From Theobroma cacao (Eukaryota > Streptophyta > Magnoliopsida > Malvales > Malvaceae), in contig NC_030859.1 of assembly GCF_000208745.1 (NCBI RefSeq), positions 221,496-285,495 of the forward strand: a stretch of 64,000 nucleotides of DNA, read 5' to 3'. This document shows, piece by piece, positions 1 to 12,683 of the stretch. The translations under genes and the position numbers were made by a program. How positions within the stretch are numbered: the stretch's first letter is position 1; the number at the start of each line of letters is the position of its first letter. The notes below the pieces were generated by a model. The model ran no database searches and had not been told where the DNA came from. It saw only the letters and a list, made by a program, of their open reading frames with translations.

Positions 1-3000
1 ATGTACAGTGCAGATGGGATACCTGAGCCAAATGAAATCTCTGAGACATCGAGTTCATGCGACAACGGCTTGATGATAATCAATTATTATCAATGGGATG
101 TGAGAAATCTTGGCCCAATCTTTACCTTTCTCCTTTTGGCAACGTTTTGTCAGCAATGGACAGCGGGAAATGGACATAGAAGAAAAGGAGACAGGGAGCC
201 CCTCTGGTGGCATGGATTGGAGCTTTGGGCAGCTATCGAGGTTCAATTCCTGAATAGAGGTAAGGTGTTAAAGCCCTTTGTAGTCCAGAGTTTTGAGATT
301 TGGAAGACTCCCAATGCCCAGCTTGGTAATAGTGGATGGCAGCAGCTGCTCATCTGGAAAGAACTCCATATCTCCTCCATTCATCATGAAATGTGTAAGA
401 CAGTGGAGTTTGTGCAATCCCCATTCCATTCGACTAGCAATAAGTTTATTACAATCATTAATTTCAAGATATTTTAATTTGAATGGCAAGCCCCCTTCTG
501 GAAATGACTCAATCTCTGGACAATTTGAAACACTCAAATAGTCGAGGGATGGGAGAAGGGAGTGCATATGCTCGGGGAGTGACTTTAAATTTTTGCAATT
601 GTGGAGAGAAAGCGTTGTCAGGTTAGGGGCAGATAATCCTCTTTGGGGAAAAGATACAAAATTAGGACAGTCGGATATACATATATCATCAAGAGATTGG
701 AGATGCTGCTGGTCAGGTCCCTCTAATGCAGATAAGAACTTGATGTTTGTACAATGCTTGAACAGGCATTTATTCAGGTTAGGAAAAGAGCCTAATGGGA
801 ATGATTTTAGTGAATCATGGGCTCCAATTAGCTTCAATACTTGCAGAGATGTGTACAAGAGGATTCTAGAAAAATCAAGCTCACCGCAGTTATCAATCTT
901 CAATCTCTTTAAGGAAACAGGTAGACGACCTTCAGGAAGGCACTCAAGAGAACAACTTCTAATAGAAAGTTGTTCAAGACGAGTGCAGTGCTGCAGCATC
1001 ATCTCCAGCATGGAATGTTGGACACTGCATTCTTCAATTTTTAATTCTTGCAGCTCTGTTGGTAGTGCCTGCAGCTGCATTTTATCACAACTCACTAACT
1101 TCAGTTTACACATGTCAGGAGCCCTCGGGAGACAACTAGCAAGCCTCTCACAATTTTCAATCCAAAGTTTTCTTAGAAGAGGAAGTGTTTTAGGTAGATC
1201 TCCAGTCAGCTTTGGACAATCTATTATGTATAGTTCTTGGAGACTAGAGAAAGTTCCATTTTCATCTCCCAAACACAACCACTCTTGCCACTCCTGCATC
1301 TTCTCGAACGTCAGTATTTCAAGTGATTCAAAGGGCTTTACACTAGAACCATTCCCATAGAACTCAGAAGCTACAGCAGTTACTCGAGCAAGTCTTCTGA
1401 TATGCAGCTTCTTCAAAGATCGAAGATGTCCAAGAGCTGGCAAGTACAAGCAATGCTCACAATTGCTCAACTCCATGCATGCGATTTTTGAAAAGGAATG
1501 ATGTCCCACCCATTCTGGAAATTGTGCACTTCCATAACCGAAAATTTTGAGGTGTTCCAGATCTGGAGAAGGCTGTAGCTGCTCAAGTACATTTCTTTCA
1601 TGTTCTAAATCTCTCTGAGGCACAAAGTTAGGTACATCTGCCTTTTCAGCGCTCCAACGCAACACTAATTTTTGCAGTTTCTTTTTACCCTTCAAATCGG
1701 CCTTCAAAGCATCTCCAGAAAAACCAACATTCTGTAAATTCGAAATGGAAAGAGTTCCACGAAGATGTTGGAGCTCCCCTAACTCGCTGATGCTGGACCC
1801 ACTGTGTTTGCCTACAACAAATGTAGTTAACTTGTGCAAATCTTTTAGATCACCCATATGTGCTGGCATCTCTTTCAACTTCGTGCCTCTAAGATCAAGA
1901 TGTTGCAAATTGGTTAACCTTCCCAATTTGGTAGGCAACTCAACAAGGTCGTGGCAATAGGATAGTAATAGAATTTGCAAATGAAACAGAGCACTCACCG
2001 ATTCAGGCAATATTTTGATACGATTAAAAGAGAGATTAAGATAACGTAATAACTTCAAATTGCCAAACGAATTCGGCAACACATCGAAATTTTGATACTG
2101 AGATAAAGAGAGCACTTTTAAGCACCCTAACTTGGGCAGCAGATCCTGTGTTACAATGTCACTAACACTTCTCCGGAGCACCCAATCATACTTATTATAT
2201 TTGTCTAGAGGCAAAAAAGTTCGCAAATACTTGGCTTCATTCAAGGCTTCAAATTTTTTAGATGTATCACAATGTGTAAGCAGATAAGAGAAATGACGAG
2301 TCCTTTTATTAATTTCACAAGAGCCATCATCCTCAAACCTTGCGAAAAATTTCCCCGATACAAACTTAGCCAAATCATTTATTAGGTCATGCATAACAAA
2401 CCACGTTCTCGAAGAACCACTTGATCGCTGAAAAAACGACCTTGATGCAAGCTCGTCAAAGTAGTCATCGCCTACTTCTTCCAACATCGTGCCTTTTCCT
2501 TTGGCGTGGTCTAATAAGCCTTCTCCCATCCACAATAGAACTAATTCTTCCTTCTTAAATCTGTAATCCTTGGGGAAAAGTGAACAGAATGCAAAGCATG
2601 GTTTTAGATACGAAGGAAGATAGTGATAACTCAACCTTAGGGCTGGAAGAATATCACTTTCATCATCCGAAAACTCCCAAATATCACTCTTCAGTATCTT
2701 GTCCCATTCCCTGGCACCAACTTTCATGCGTAACAGACCCCCAAGGGTTTTTATGGCTAAAGGTAGGCCTTTGCACTTTTTCACAATTTCTCTACCCATG
2801 GCTTCTAATTCAGGACGAATAGTAGTATTTCCACTGCCGCTGCACACATGCTTGGTGAATAAGGACCAGCAATCTCTCTCCAATAACTGCTTTAGATTAT
2901 AACTTGATGTTGTAGTTCTCATGACAGATGCAACACCTTCGTCACGAGTTGTCACGATGATCTTACTACCTTCTGCTGCAGACTTAAGAGGGCGTTTCAG

Positions 3001-3305
3001 TGCTTCCCAATCAGCATATTTCTTGTTCCAAACATCATCTAGAACAAGAAGAAATTTCCTTCCCTGAAGTCTGTCCTTTAAATGAATCTGGAGCAGATTA
3101 AGGTCCTTTATATCACAAGTAGTAGAAGTGAGCCCTTCAATGATGGTTCTCGTTACCCTCTGCACATCAAATTCTTCTGTGACACAGACCCATACTTTGC
3201 GCTCAAACCACTTTGTCACTGTGCTGTCATTGTAGACAAGCTGAGCAAGAGTAGTCTTTCCAAGCCCACCCATGCCCACAATACTAATCACTCCTAACTC
3301 ATGGC

Positions 3306-3644
3306 TGTTGATCTTTTGAGAATATTTATAAGAGAGAATTTCATAAAAGAGATAAATTGAAAACAAGAAATGATTAATAATTTCACTGCTGCAGTAAGTG
3401 TATTTATACACAAATATTGAGAGGATAAAAGCAAGAAACAGTTACTCTAAAAATAGGGGATCAAAGACAGCACAACTTATAACTGCTGTCTTTTAACGGC
3501 TCACAACATGTGGCCTTTATTTCTAAAAAAAAACTGCTTAACTGCTTAAGGATAAAATTCTAAGTCATGTGTTTTGACATATGGACATCCTTATCTTTGA
3601 AGTGTTGATGTCATGCTCTGCAACCGAGACTTTAAATTCCATTA
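3306..3644 (-). repeat. 3' LTR of the copia element
   Basis: It matches 9601-9937 with six substitutions and one small indel in an A-run. Read on the minus strand it begins TAATGG and ends CAACA, so the ends are TA...CA rather than TG...CA. The boundary is fixed by the flanking ATGGC duplication and by the polypurine tract that ends at 3645. Confidence 0.93.
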
Positions 3645-3653
3645 CACCTCCTT
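3645..3653 (-). other. Copia polypurine tract
   Basis: The minus strand reads AAGGAGGTG immediately before the 3' LTR, in the position used to prime plus-strand DNA. The pol frame runs through it and stops at the TAA formed by the first three LTR bases (3642-3644). Confidence 0.75.
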
Positions 3654-4344
3654 GAAGTCGACGTTGCCCATTCCCAGTTTGCTTCTAAGCAACTCAAATT
3701 TTTCTCTGCATAATCCCTTAGTAAAAATATCTGCTATTTGATCATCAGTACCACAGTAATTTACAACAACTTCATTGTTCGTCACAGCTTTTCGTATTAC
3801 ATGAAACTTTATCCTGATGTGTTTGGTTCTACTGTGATTAATTGGATTTTTAGCCAGAGCAATAGCAGACTGATTGTCTAACCAGAGAACAGTTGGATTT
3901 ATTTGTTCAAACTTCAAATCCAAAAGTACCTTTCTAAGCCACAGAGCTTGATTTGTTGCAGACGCAGCAGCCACATACTCTGCTTCAGCAGAGGATTGAG
4001 CAACAATGTCTTGTTTCTTTGAGTTCCAACTGAACATAGCACTTCCAAAAGAAAAACAATATCCACTGGTGCTTTTTGAATCATCATAACTCCCAGCCCA
4101 ATCACTATCACTATACCCTTCCAATTCTTTATTTTCAACTTGTCCATACAAAAGACCATAATTTAGAGTCCCTTTCACATACCTCAAAACTCGTTTTGCA
4201 GCAGTTAAATGAGTCTTTGTAGGTGATTGCATAAATCGAGAAAGCAGACTAGTGGTATACATTATATCTGGCCTTGATGCTGAGAGATATAGCAAGCAAC
4301 CAATTAATTTCCTATACTGAGTAACATCAACCAAGGTACTTCCA

Positions 4345-6227
4345 TCATCTTTACACAGTTTGGTTCCAGTAGTAAGTGGTGTAGACACAGGCTTACAACC
4401 TTCCATCTTAAATCTTTTTAACAGCTCTCCTGCATATTTTTTTTTGATGCAAGCAGATAAAGTCTGACCTTTGCTGAATTTCCAAACCAAGGAAATAACT
4501 CATTTCACCCAAGTCACTCATATCAAACTCAGATTTCATTTTATTTCTGAAGCTGTTCAAATCAGATTTATTTGGTCCAGTTATAAGTAAATCATCTACA
4601 TAAACTGAGACAATAAGTTGGATTTTACCCAACGAACTCTTCACGTATAAGGTGGGTTCACTTTCACTGCGAAAGAATTTGTTACTCCTCAGATAAGCAT
4701 CAATTTTTTTATACCAAGCTCTTGGTGCCTGCTTTAAACCGTAAAGAGCCTTGATCAATTTACAGACTTTGTCTTCTTTGCCTTTCTCAACAAATCCTTC
4801 AGGCTGCTCGACATAAATATCTTCACTTATAGTCCCATTTAAAAACGCAGATTTAACATCCATGTGCCAAATCCTCCATTTTTCCCTTCCTGCAAGTGCT
4901 ACAAGAAGTCTAATGGTGTCATGCCTTGCCACTGGAGCAAAAGTCTCAAAAAAATCCACACCATGGACTTGAGAAAAACCTCTCACCACCAACCTGGCTT
5001 TCAATTTATTTATTGAGCCATCAGAGTTTAGCTTGGTTCTGAAAATCCACTTTACACTGATAACTCTTTGATGTTTTGGTCTATCAACCAAAATCCAAGT
5101 TTGGTTTCTTTTAATCATTGTCATTTCAGCCTCCATAGCAAGTTTCCATTGTTTATCAGATGCAGCTTCAATATAGGAACATGGATCAGTTATAGCAACG
5201 TTACATTGCTCATAAATATCTTGTAAAGATCGAATTCCTCTTACTGGTATGTCATCGATATTATCATCTAACTCATGTCCTGCTTCTTCTTCAAAAACAT
5301 CCAGGTTTACCGCAACATTATCATTGTTATTTTCTGCAATTTCATTCTTCATCCAATTCCAGTGAATGTCTTCATTGAACACTACATCTCGACTTATGAA
5401 AACTTTCTTTGTTTCAACATTAAACAATCGATATCCTTTTGAAACACTGCTATAACCCAAGTTGATTGAGATTTGGGTTTTTGAGTCCAGTTTGGTTCTT
5501 TTCTGCTGGGGAACTTGGGCATATGCAATGCAGCCAAATACTTTCACATTTGAAATAGATGGTTTATATCCATGCCAAACTTCAAATGGTGTCATTGAAT
5601 TTAAAGCTGTAGTGGGTATTAAATTTTGCAAAGTCACAGCAAAATTTGCAGCCTCTGCCCAAAAGTATTTTGGCATTTGTTGCTCAAATAATAGACATCT
5701 GATCATCTCCATAATAGTACGATTCTTCGTCTCGCTCACACCGTTTTGCTGAGGACTGTAGGGTACTGTAAGAAATTGCTTGATTCCTTCTTGAGTTAAC
5801 AGGGCTTTAAACTCATTTGAAGTGTATTCTGAGCCATTATCTGATCTTAAGGCTTTAATTTTCTGATCAGTTTGCTTCTCCACAAGAACTTTGAACTTCA
5901 TAAAGTATTGAATGGCTTCTGACTTTTGCTTAAGAAAAAATATCCAGCAAAACCTACTGAAATCATCAATAAACAAAATGAAATATTTGTTTCCATTGAG
6001 TGATAAAGTGCCAATAGGACCACAAATATCAGTATGTATGAGTTGCAACCGATTTGTGGCTCGTGTTTGACTTTGTTTAGGAAAAGGATGCCTGCTTTTC
6101 TTGCCCTGTAGACAAACTTCACATGTTTTCTCAACTTCAGTAATTACTGGCATATCATTGACAAGATTCAAAGATCCCATGTTCTTTATCGACTGATAGT
6201 CGATGTGGCCTAATCTTTTGTGCCACA
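4345..6227 (-). repeat. Internal 1.88-kb direct duplication, copy 1 (partner 6229-8110)
   Basis: The segment repeats at 6229-8110 with roughly 26 differences by eye (about 1.4%). The two copies abut at a single N (6228). This is either a real internal duplication or two overlapping, unmerged contigs or haplotypes. Confidence 0.93.
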
Positions 6228-6228
6228 N

Positions 6229-8110
6229 TCATCTTTACACAGTTTGGTTCCAGTAGTAAGTGGTGTAGACACAGGCTTACAACCTTCCATCTTAAATCTT
6301 TTTAACAGCTCTCCTGCATATTTTTTTTTGATGCAAGCAGATAAAGTCTGACCTTTGCTGAATTTCCAAACCAAGGAAATAACTCATCTCACCCAATTCA
6401 CTCATATCAAACTCGGATTTCATTTTATTTCTGAAGCTGTTCAAATCAGATTTATTTGGTCCAGTTATAAGTAAATCATCTACATAAACTGAGACAATAA
6501 GTTGGATTTTACCCAACGAACTCTTCACGTATAAGGTGGGTTCACTTTCACTGCAAAAGAATTTGTTACTCCTCAGATAAGCATCAATTTTTTTATACCA
6601 AGCTCTTGGTGCCTGCTTTAAACCGTAAAGAGCCTTGATCAATTTACAGACTTTGTCTTCTTTGCCTTTCTCAACAAATCCTTCAGGCTGCTCGACATAA
6701 ATATCTTCACTTATAGTCCCATTTAGAAACGCAGATTTAACATCCATTTGCCAAATCCTCCATTTTTCCCTTCCTGCAAGTGCTACAAGAAGTCTAATGG
6801 TGTCATGCCTTGCCACTGGAGCAAAAGTCTCAAAAAAATCCACACCATGGACTTGAGAAAAACCTCTCACCACCAACCTGGCTTTCAATTTATTTATTGA
6901 GCCATCAGAGTTTAGCTTGGTTCTGAAAATCCACTTTACACTGATAACTCTTTGATGTTTTGGTCTATCAACCAAAATCCAGGTTTGGTTTCTTTTAATC
7001 ATTGCCATTTCAGCCTCCATAATAAGTTTCCACTGTTTATCAGATGTAGTTTCAGTATAGGAACTTGGATCAGTTATAGCAACGTTACATTGCTCATAAA
7101 TATCTTGTAAAGATCGAATTCCTCTTACTGGTATGTCATCGATATTATCATCTAACTCATGTCCTGCTTCTTCTTCAAAAACATCCAGGTTTACCGCAAC
7201 ATTATCATTGTTATTTTCTGCAATTTCATTCTTCATCCAATTCCAGTGAATGTCTTCATTGAACACTACATCTCGACTTATGAAAACTTTCTTTGTTTCA
7301 ACATTAAACAATCGATATCCTTTTGAAACACTGCTATAACCCAAGTTGATTGAGATTTGGGTTTTTGAGTCCAGTTTGGTTCTTTTCTGCTGGGGAACTT
7401 GGGCATATGCAATGCAGCCAAATACTTTCACATTTGAAATAGATGGTTTATATCCATGCCAAACTTCAAATGGTGTCATTGAATTTAAAGTTGTAGTGGG
7501 TATTAAATTTTGCAAAGTCACAGCAAAATTTGCAGCCTCTACCTAAAAGTATTTTGGCATTTGTTGCTCAAATAATAGGCATCTGATCATCTCCATAATA
7601 GTACGATTCTACATCTCGCTTACACCGTTTTGCTGAGGACTGTAGGGTACTGTAAGAAATTGCTTGATTCCTTCTTGAGTTAACAGGGCTTTAAACTCAT
7701 TTGAAGTGTATTCTGAGCCATTATCTGATCTTAAGGCTTTAATTTTCTGATCAGTTTGCTTCTCCACAAGAACTTTGAACTTCATAAAGTATTGAATGGC
7801 TTCTGACTTTTGCTTAAGAAAAAATATCCAGCAAAACCTACTGAAATCATCAATAAACAAAATGAAATATTTGTTTCCATTGAGTGATAAAGTGCCAATA
7901 GGACCACAAATATCAGTATGTATGAGTTGCAACCGATTTGTGGCTCGTGTTTGACTTTGTTTAGGAAAAGGATGCCTGCTTTTCTTGCCCTGTAGACAAA
8001 CTTCACATGTTTTCTCAACTTCAGTAATTATTGGCATATCATTGACAAGATTCAAAGATCCCATGTTCTTTATGAACTGATAGTTGATGTGGCCTAATCT
8101 TCTGTGCCAC
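6229..8110 (-). repeat. Internal 1.88-kb direct duplication, copy 2
   Basis: Partner of 4345-6227. It carries the integrase nonsense codons near 7541 and 7609 that copy 1 lacks, so the copies are not a simple assembler echo of identical sequence. Confidence 0.93.
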
Positions 8111-9483
8111 AACCTAGCTTCATTTGAAACACATTTATAAGCCATATGACCTGCTTCATTCAAATCTAATGGGAAACATTTGTTTCTCGTTTTTACAGTT
8201 GCTATTTCTCTACCAGATGGGTCAAAAATCGTGCACAGTTCATCTTTGAACAAAAGTGAATTTTTTTCTTTCACTAACTGCCCTACACTTAGAAGGTTTT
8301 GAGTAACTTCAGGTGCAAAGCAAACATTTGCAATGGTTTTCATACCTTTCTTAGTAGTGATACCAACAGTGCCACGACCTTCAATTTTTAGCAAATTTCC
8401 ATCTCCAATTTCCACAGTTGACTTGTAGGCTTTATTTAGATCAAGAAAATTCTTAATCTTACCTGTAATATGCGTGGAGCAGGCACTATCAATCAACCAA
8501 ATACTGTCTTTTTTTGAGTCATTTGATTCAATAACCATAAATAGTGTTTCTTCAGCATCTTCCTTTTGTTCCACAATTGCAGCTTTTTCTTCAACCCAAT
8601 TTTCTTTGTTTTTGCAAACTTTTTCAACATGTCCCTTTTGATTGCAAGCTCTACATTTTACATGAGGCCTATACCAACAATATCTCTCAATGTGATTCTT
8701 CTTTTTGCAATAGGAACATGGTGGAAATTGCCCTTTCTTTCTTTGTTTCTTTTCTTCATACCTCTTATCTTTGTCTTTCTTCTCATGTTCAGACTTCTTG
8801 TGACTTCCACTACTGGTTCGTTTGTCAACTCTTCTTGCAGCCAAGGCTGCTTCAACATGGTCTTCTTGCCTTAATGCTCTGCGTTGCTCTTGAGCTTGTA
8901 AAGCATTTATTAATTCTGATACTGACATAGTTGTCAGGTCCTTAGAATCCTCTAGAGAGGAAATTTTTGATTCGAATTTTTCAGGCAAACTTACCAAAAA
9001 TTTATTGACAACTCTTCTTTCTGTTATATTTTCACCAAATAGTCTTAATTGATTTACAACTCTTAAAACTTTATCAGAATAATCCTTCATCGTTTCTTCA
9101 TCTTTCATTTTTAGCACTTCAAATTCTCTCAACAAATTTAAAATCTGTATTTGCCTTGTACGATCACTACCATGAAACTCTTCCTTTATCTTGTCCCAAG
9201 CTTCCTTTGCAGATTCACATGCCATGATCCTTACAAAGATTGCATCCGTGACAGCAGAGTGGATGCAAGACAAAGCTTTAAATCGTTTTGCTACTTCTTC
9301 ATTGTATTGCTTCATTTGAGCAATTGTTGGGTTGGCTTGTCGGGCAGGAGGATCTCCTCCTACTTCCACAAATTCCCACAAGTCGAAGGCCTTTAGATAT
9401 GCCTTCATTTTTACAGCTCACATGGGATAATTGTTGCCATTGAAAACTGGAGGAGCAGCAATGCTGTAATTGGAGGAAGCCAT
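6292..9483 (-). pseudogene. Copia gag-pol, 5' portion (gag, protease, integrase, RT), with nonsense mutations
   Basis: The frame opens at the ATG at 9483 and meets an in-frame TGA at 9418-9420 at a position that looks like an ancestral Trp; the next ATG (9408) opens a 599-residue frame. In order it shows a copia-type gag, two CCHC knuckles (CSYCKKKNHIERYC and CRACNQKGHVEKVC), a protease site with DSAC instead of the common DSGC, the integrase HHCC zinc region (LWHRRLGH to CEVC) and the integrase core (HTDICG, SDNGSEY). A TAG at 7609-7611 ends that frame where the other internal copy is open, and another stop lies near 7541. The RT frame (7521 to 6292) contains YVDDLLITG and runs out of frame in a T-run near 6320. 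It cannot make a full polyprotein as read. Confidence 0.9.
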
Positions 9484-9588
9484 TTATTTTTGAAGTCTGA
9501 CAGAAAGAACAGATAAAGAAAAAAAATTTTGTAAAAGATAAATGTTTTGAAACTATTTTGCCAAGGTCCCCTAAGATCACTCAAAAAC

Positions 9589-9600
9589 GCTCTGATACCA
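9589..9600 (-). other. Copia primer-binding site (tRNA-iMet type)
   Basis: The minus strand reads TGGTATCAGAGC directly after the 5' LTR. This is the standard plant copia primer site complementary to initiator tRNA-Met. Confidence 0.93.
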
Positions 9601-9937
9601 TGTTGATCTTTTGAGAATATTTATAAGAGAGAATTTCATAAAAGAGATAAATTGAAAACAAGGAATGATTAATAATTTTACTGCTGCAGTAAGTGTATTT
9701 ATACACAAATATTGAGAGGATAAGAGCAAGAAACAGTTACTCTAAAAATAGGGGATCAAAGACAGCACAACTTATAACTGCTGTCTTTTAACGGCTCACA
9801 ACATGTGGCCTTTATTTCAAAAAAAACTGCTTAACTGCTTTAGGATAAAATTTTAAGTCATGTGTTTTGACATACGGACATCCTTATCTTTGAAGTGTTG
9901 ATGTCATGCTCTGCAACCGAGACTTTAAATTCCATTA
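9601..9937 (-). repeat. 5' LTR of the copia element
   Basis: The 337-bp LTR begins TAATGG at 9937 and ends CAACA at 9601 on the minus strand. The primer-binding site follows with no spacer. It should hold the element's promoter, but I do not see an unambiguous TATA box. Confidence 0.92.
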
Positions 9938-10552
9938 ATGGCAACTTGCATCATCTGAAAGCAGCATCTTAATTAAAGCCTCTCTGTCATCATTCCTGCC
10001 ATACACTTCAGATGCATATACCAAAGAGGTTGTTGGTAATTTTGGTGGCTTTTTTTCCCTGACATCATTTCGTAGGCCGAGGATATTAATTTGTTTTCCA
10101 ATGTGTTCTAGTCTTTTGAAGATCTCTTCCAACTTTGGGTTCATCCTCTCAGGAAAAGAGAAAACGTTTGGTACCCGAGACGCCCAGGTGGTTTGAGGCT
10201 CTTCTTTCAGCTTGCGCAAAAAAGTGAGCGATGCAATCTCCTCCAGTATGTCTTCTGCATCATAGACAGCATCTTTAAGCTCATCGAGCCAGTTTTTCAC
10301 AGCCTGATTTTTCATCTGCTTTTCCTCTGCGTCATTCAGTACTGCCTCAAGGGACAACAGGGTTATCTGTAGTTTCTTCAGCATTTCATCATTGACACTG
10401 CCGCTAAAGAAGTTCAATACCTCAGGAGATGCCATTCTATCAAACAACGCGCCGAATAAGCTAGACAGAAATGCTCCTCCTACCAATTCTGCAGCCATAG
10501 TTTCTCCTTTGGGATGGAAGTGATTGTGATGAGAAGGTGAAAGCAACTGCAA

Positions 10553-12683
10553 TCGATGGGGAAGAAAGGGGAAAACTTATGATCAGGTTCTGTTGCTCAA
10601 AGTCCCTGGTATGTTGTGGAAGGATACACAAACTTCAACTGATTTTTCCAAATTGAAAGCTACAAAATTATTTCCAACAAGATTAGAGATTGGGTATTAT
10701 TCGCAAGGAGTGGGCCACAGAACTTTATTTGCTTTCGGTGCAAATTCATTTGTTTGTCTTCAACGTTGGGCGGTACTGAAGGTTCTGAGTGATAAAGTGA
10801 ATAACTGAGTGAGGAAAGAAAATTGCTTGCAGACTATCTTTTCCATGTGGCGATACAAAGATTCCTTCTGCGAAATTTCGTGGAATTTTCTTTTGACTTG
10901 CTTATCTAACAAGTTGTGTGGAATTTGCTTTTGCTTTACTTTTGGATATGAAAACTACATGGGTCAGTCGGCGTGTACCGCACCGTAAGATGGAGGATTT
11001 TACACCCAAAGCTCTGCTTCCATAGGTGCATCCCCTTAATTTGCCAAGCCAAAACGGCCCCTCCCCTTTAATCAAATCATGTACAGTCTTCTTCTCTATT
11101 AATAACAGCCATTTTGCATCCATGAAGTTCCAACAATTAAATACAAGTGCATGTCATAAACACTAGCATGCTGCTAAAGTTCAAATAAGAAGCTCAAAAT
11201 CAAATGCCTTTTCCTTATTCAGATGGATTTCTGTGACTTTAAATAGGCACAAAATAATCACTGTTTTGAGAGATGTACTCTTCATTTTTATAAGATAAGA
11301 TAATTTCATGAGATATACAAACATACCCACATGCAAAAAATTCGATGAAGTTTAGACTAAAAATAATATTTCAATGTAATTAAATCTAATAGCCTTGCTT
11401 TTGTAATGTTGGGAATATCATTAGCTTTGATCCTTAAAATCTTAATTTTAAATTTCGAAGTAGGTTCCTTTAATTATAAACACATTTCACTGCATCCAAA
11501 TAAAAATTAACCCACTTTATTAGACTTCAATGCTTTTTTCATTATTAAAAAGGCCCGGTAATAAAAATGACCTCAAGACAAATAAGTACATGATGAGAGG
11601 ATTAGTCTTCCTTATTAAAAGAAAAGAAAAGTTGAACATGGAATAGTTTTTGGTGTTAGGTTTGCTCTTCAAATAATGGTGGTTCAGAGCCCAGAAATGA
11701 CAAGAAAATGAGAACATGGAGCTCTCATCTTTTCCAACAGACGAGACATTTAATATTCATTCCAAGGAGTGGACCACAGAACTTTTTGTGTGCAAATACA
11801 TCTGTCTGTCTTCAATGAGGAGCTCTATTGGAAGTTTCTGAGTGGATGGTCTATGAATGGACACAGAAGGACGACCAACTCTAATGGGGTTCGGTGAGGA
11901 AATTGCTTTCCGGTTCAGTGCAATTTGCTTTTGGTTGTCTTGTCAATTTCACTAGAGTGGTCCCTCGCTTCGCGTGGGTGTATTTTTAATAAAACAATAA
12001 TTTTAAATTACATAATATCATAAATAAAAATAATAATAGCGAAAAGAGAGTAATTTTAATTTAGAAAAATTATAAATAATAATAAATTAAAGATAATTAT
12101 TTTAAAATATTGATATTTTAAAAATATTTTCTTATATCTTATCAAGTAAATTTTTTTATTTAAATAATTTTTAATTTTTAAAAACATTTGATTTTTTATA
12201 CTTTAATATATGTTAATAGTAATATAATCATATTTTGTTAATTACGATGATTATAATAGAGAAATTAAATTAAAATTAAGAAAATTAATATATTGAAAGT
12301 CATTATTCATAAACTACATAATTTATATAAGTAGCCAAATAAAAAAAACTACATAATTTATATAATAAAATTATTAAAATAAAATGAATATTTTTTGGAA
12401 AGTCAAAATAAAATGAATATTAATTACGCATATTAAAATTTTCTTAATTTTAATGATGAAATTTTGTAAATTATCTTCAATTTTAATTACTACGTTTTTA
12501 TCTTATACCTTTATAATTATTTAGAATTAATCCACTAAAAATAATTTTGCAATCCCCCAATAATTTTAGTAAGTCATTATTAACTTTATTTAATTAATTA
12601 TTTTATTTTTTATTACTTATCCAAAAAATAGTTTCATTGTTTTATTCTTATCTCTTTTTTAAATTAATTTTATAAATTTAATT
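10553..12683. other. NLR1 upstream spacer; no gene seen
   Basis: This is the 5' flank of NLR1. Much of it is repeated upstream of NLR2 (20641-22240), and short parts recur upstream of NLR3 (37380-37880). From about 11950 it is extremely AT-rich. I see no coding region here beyond chance open frames. Confidence 0.7.

Larger units (their letters stand above)
3642..6227 (-). pseudogene. Copia pol, 3' portion (integrase, RT, RNase H), frameshifted
   Basis: Second copy of integrase/RT, followed by the only RNase H. From 6180 the frame is open through the integrase core, without the nonsense codons of the other copy, and through RT (YVDDLLITG). It shifts frame in a T-run near 4436-4444, and RNase H continues to 3642 in another frame (YSDSDWAG, AEYVAAASA, DNQSAI). 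The stop TAA coincides with the first three bases of the LTR. The segment 4345-6227 is the near-duplicate of 6229-8110. Confidence 0.9.
3306..9937 (-). mobile_element. Ty1/copia LTR retrotransposon inserted in NLR1
   Basis: Element in minus orientation with LTRs at 9601-9937 (5') and 3306-3644 (3'), a tRNA-Met-type primer site (TGGTATCAGAGC) abutting the 5' LTR, a purine tract before the 3' LTR and flanking 5-bp duplications ATGGC (3301-3305 and 9938-9942). Domain order gag, protease, integrase, RT, RNase H is that of copia. As assembled it is 6632 bp, but about 1.88 kb of integrase/RT is present twice around an N at 6228. Without the second copy it would be about 4.75 kb, the usual copia length. 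The LTRs differ at six sites plus one small indel, so insertion was fairly recent. Nonsense codons in gag and integrase and a frameshift after RT make this copy non-autonomous as read. Confidence 0.95.
55..10498 (-). pseudogene. NLR1: CC-NBS-LRR resistance gene broken by a copia insertion and a premature stop
   Basis: Intracellular immune receptor gene of the CNL class, now a pseudogene. The N-terminal part (10498 down to 9938, 187 residues) has the Rx-N coiled coil with the DAVYDAEDILEEI motif and ends at SDDASCH. The rest resumes at 3305 with ELGVIS and the P-loop GMGGLGKTT, then kinase-2 LLVLDDVW, IVTTRD, GLPLA, CFAFCSLFP, a MHD motif and the LRRs. Both intact paralogues run SDDASCH straight into ELGVI, so the 6.6 kb between is an insertion. 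A TAA at 268-270 replaces the CAA (Gln) seen in NLR2 and NLR3. Downstream of it the frame stays open and homologous to a TGA at 55-57, so about 71 C-terminal residues would be lost even without the transposon. The ATG at 10498 matches the MAAELVGG start of NLR3; an in-frame ATG lies 18 codons upstream. The reading frame entering from the LTR at 3411 could give a truncated NB-LRR product, but that is speculation. Confidence 0.93.

Noticed and set aside
593..1360. Long plus-strand open frames across the NLR genes (also 17406-18029 and 34141-34764).
   Set aside because: They are antisense shadows of the LRR coding sequence, repeated in each paralogue because the NLRs themselves are similar.
6292..6380. 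A second, nested copia element inside the first.
   Set aside because: The doubled part has no LTR, primer site or target duplication of its own; it is one element with a doubled internal segment.
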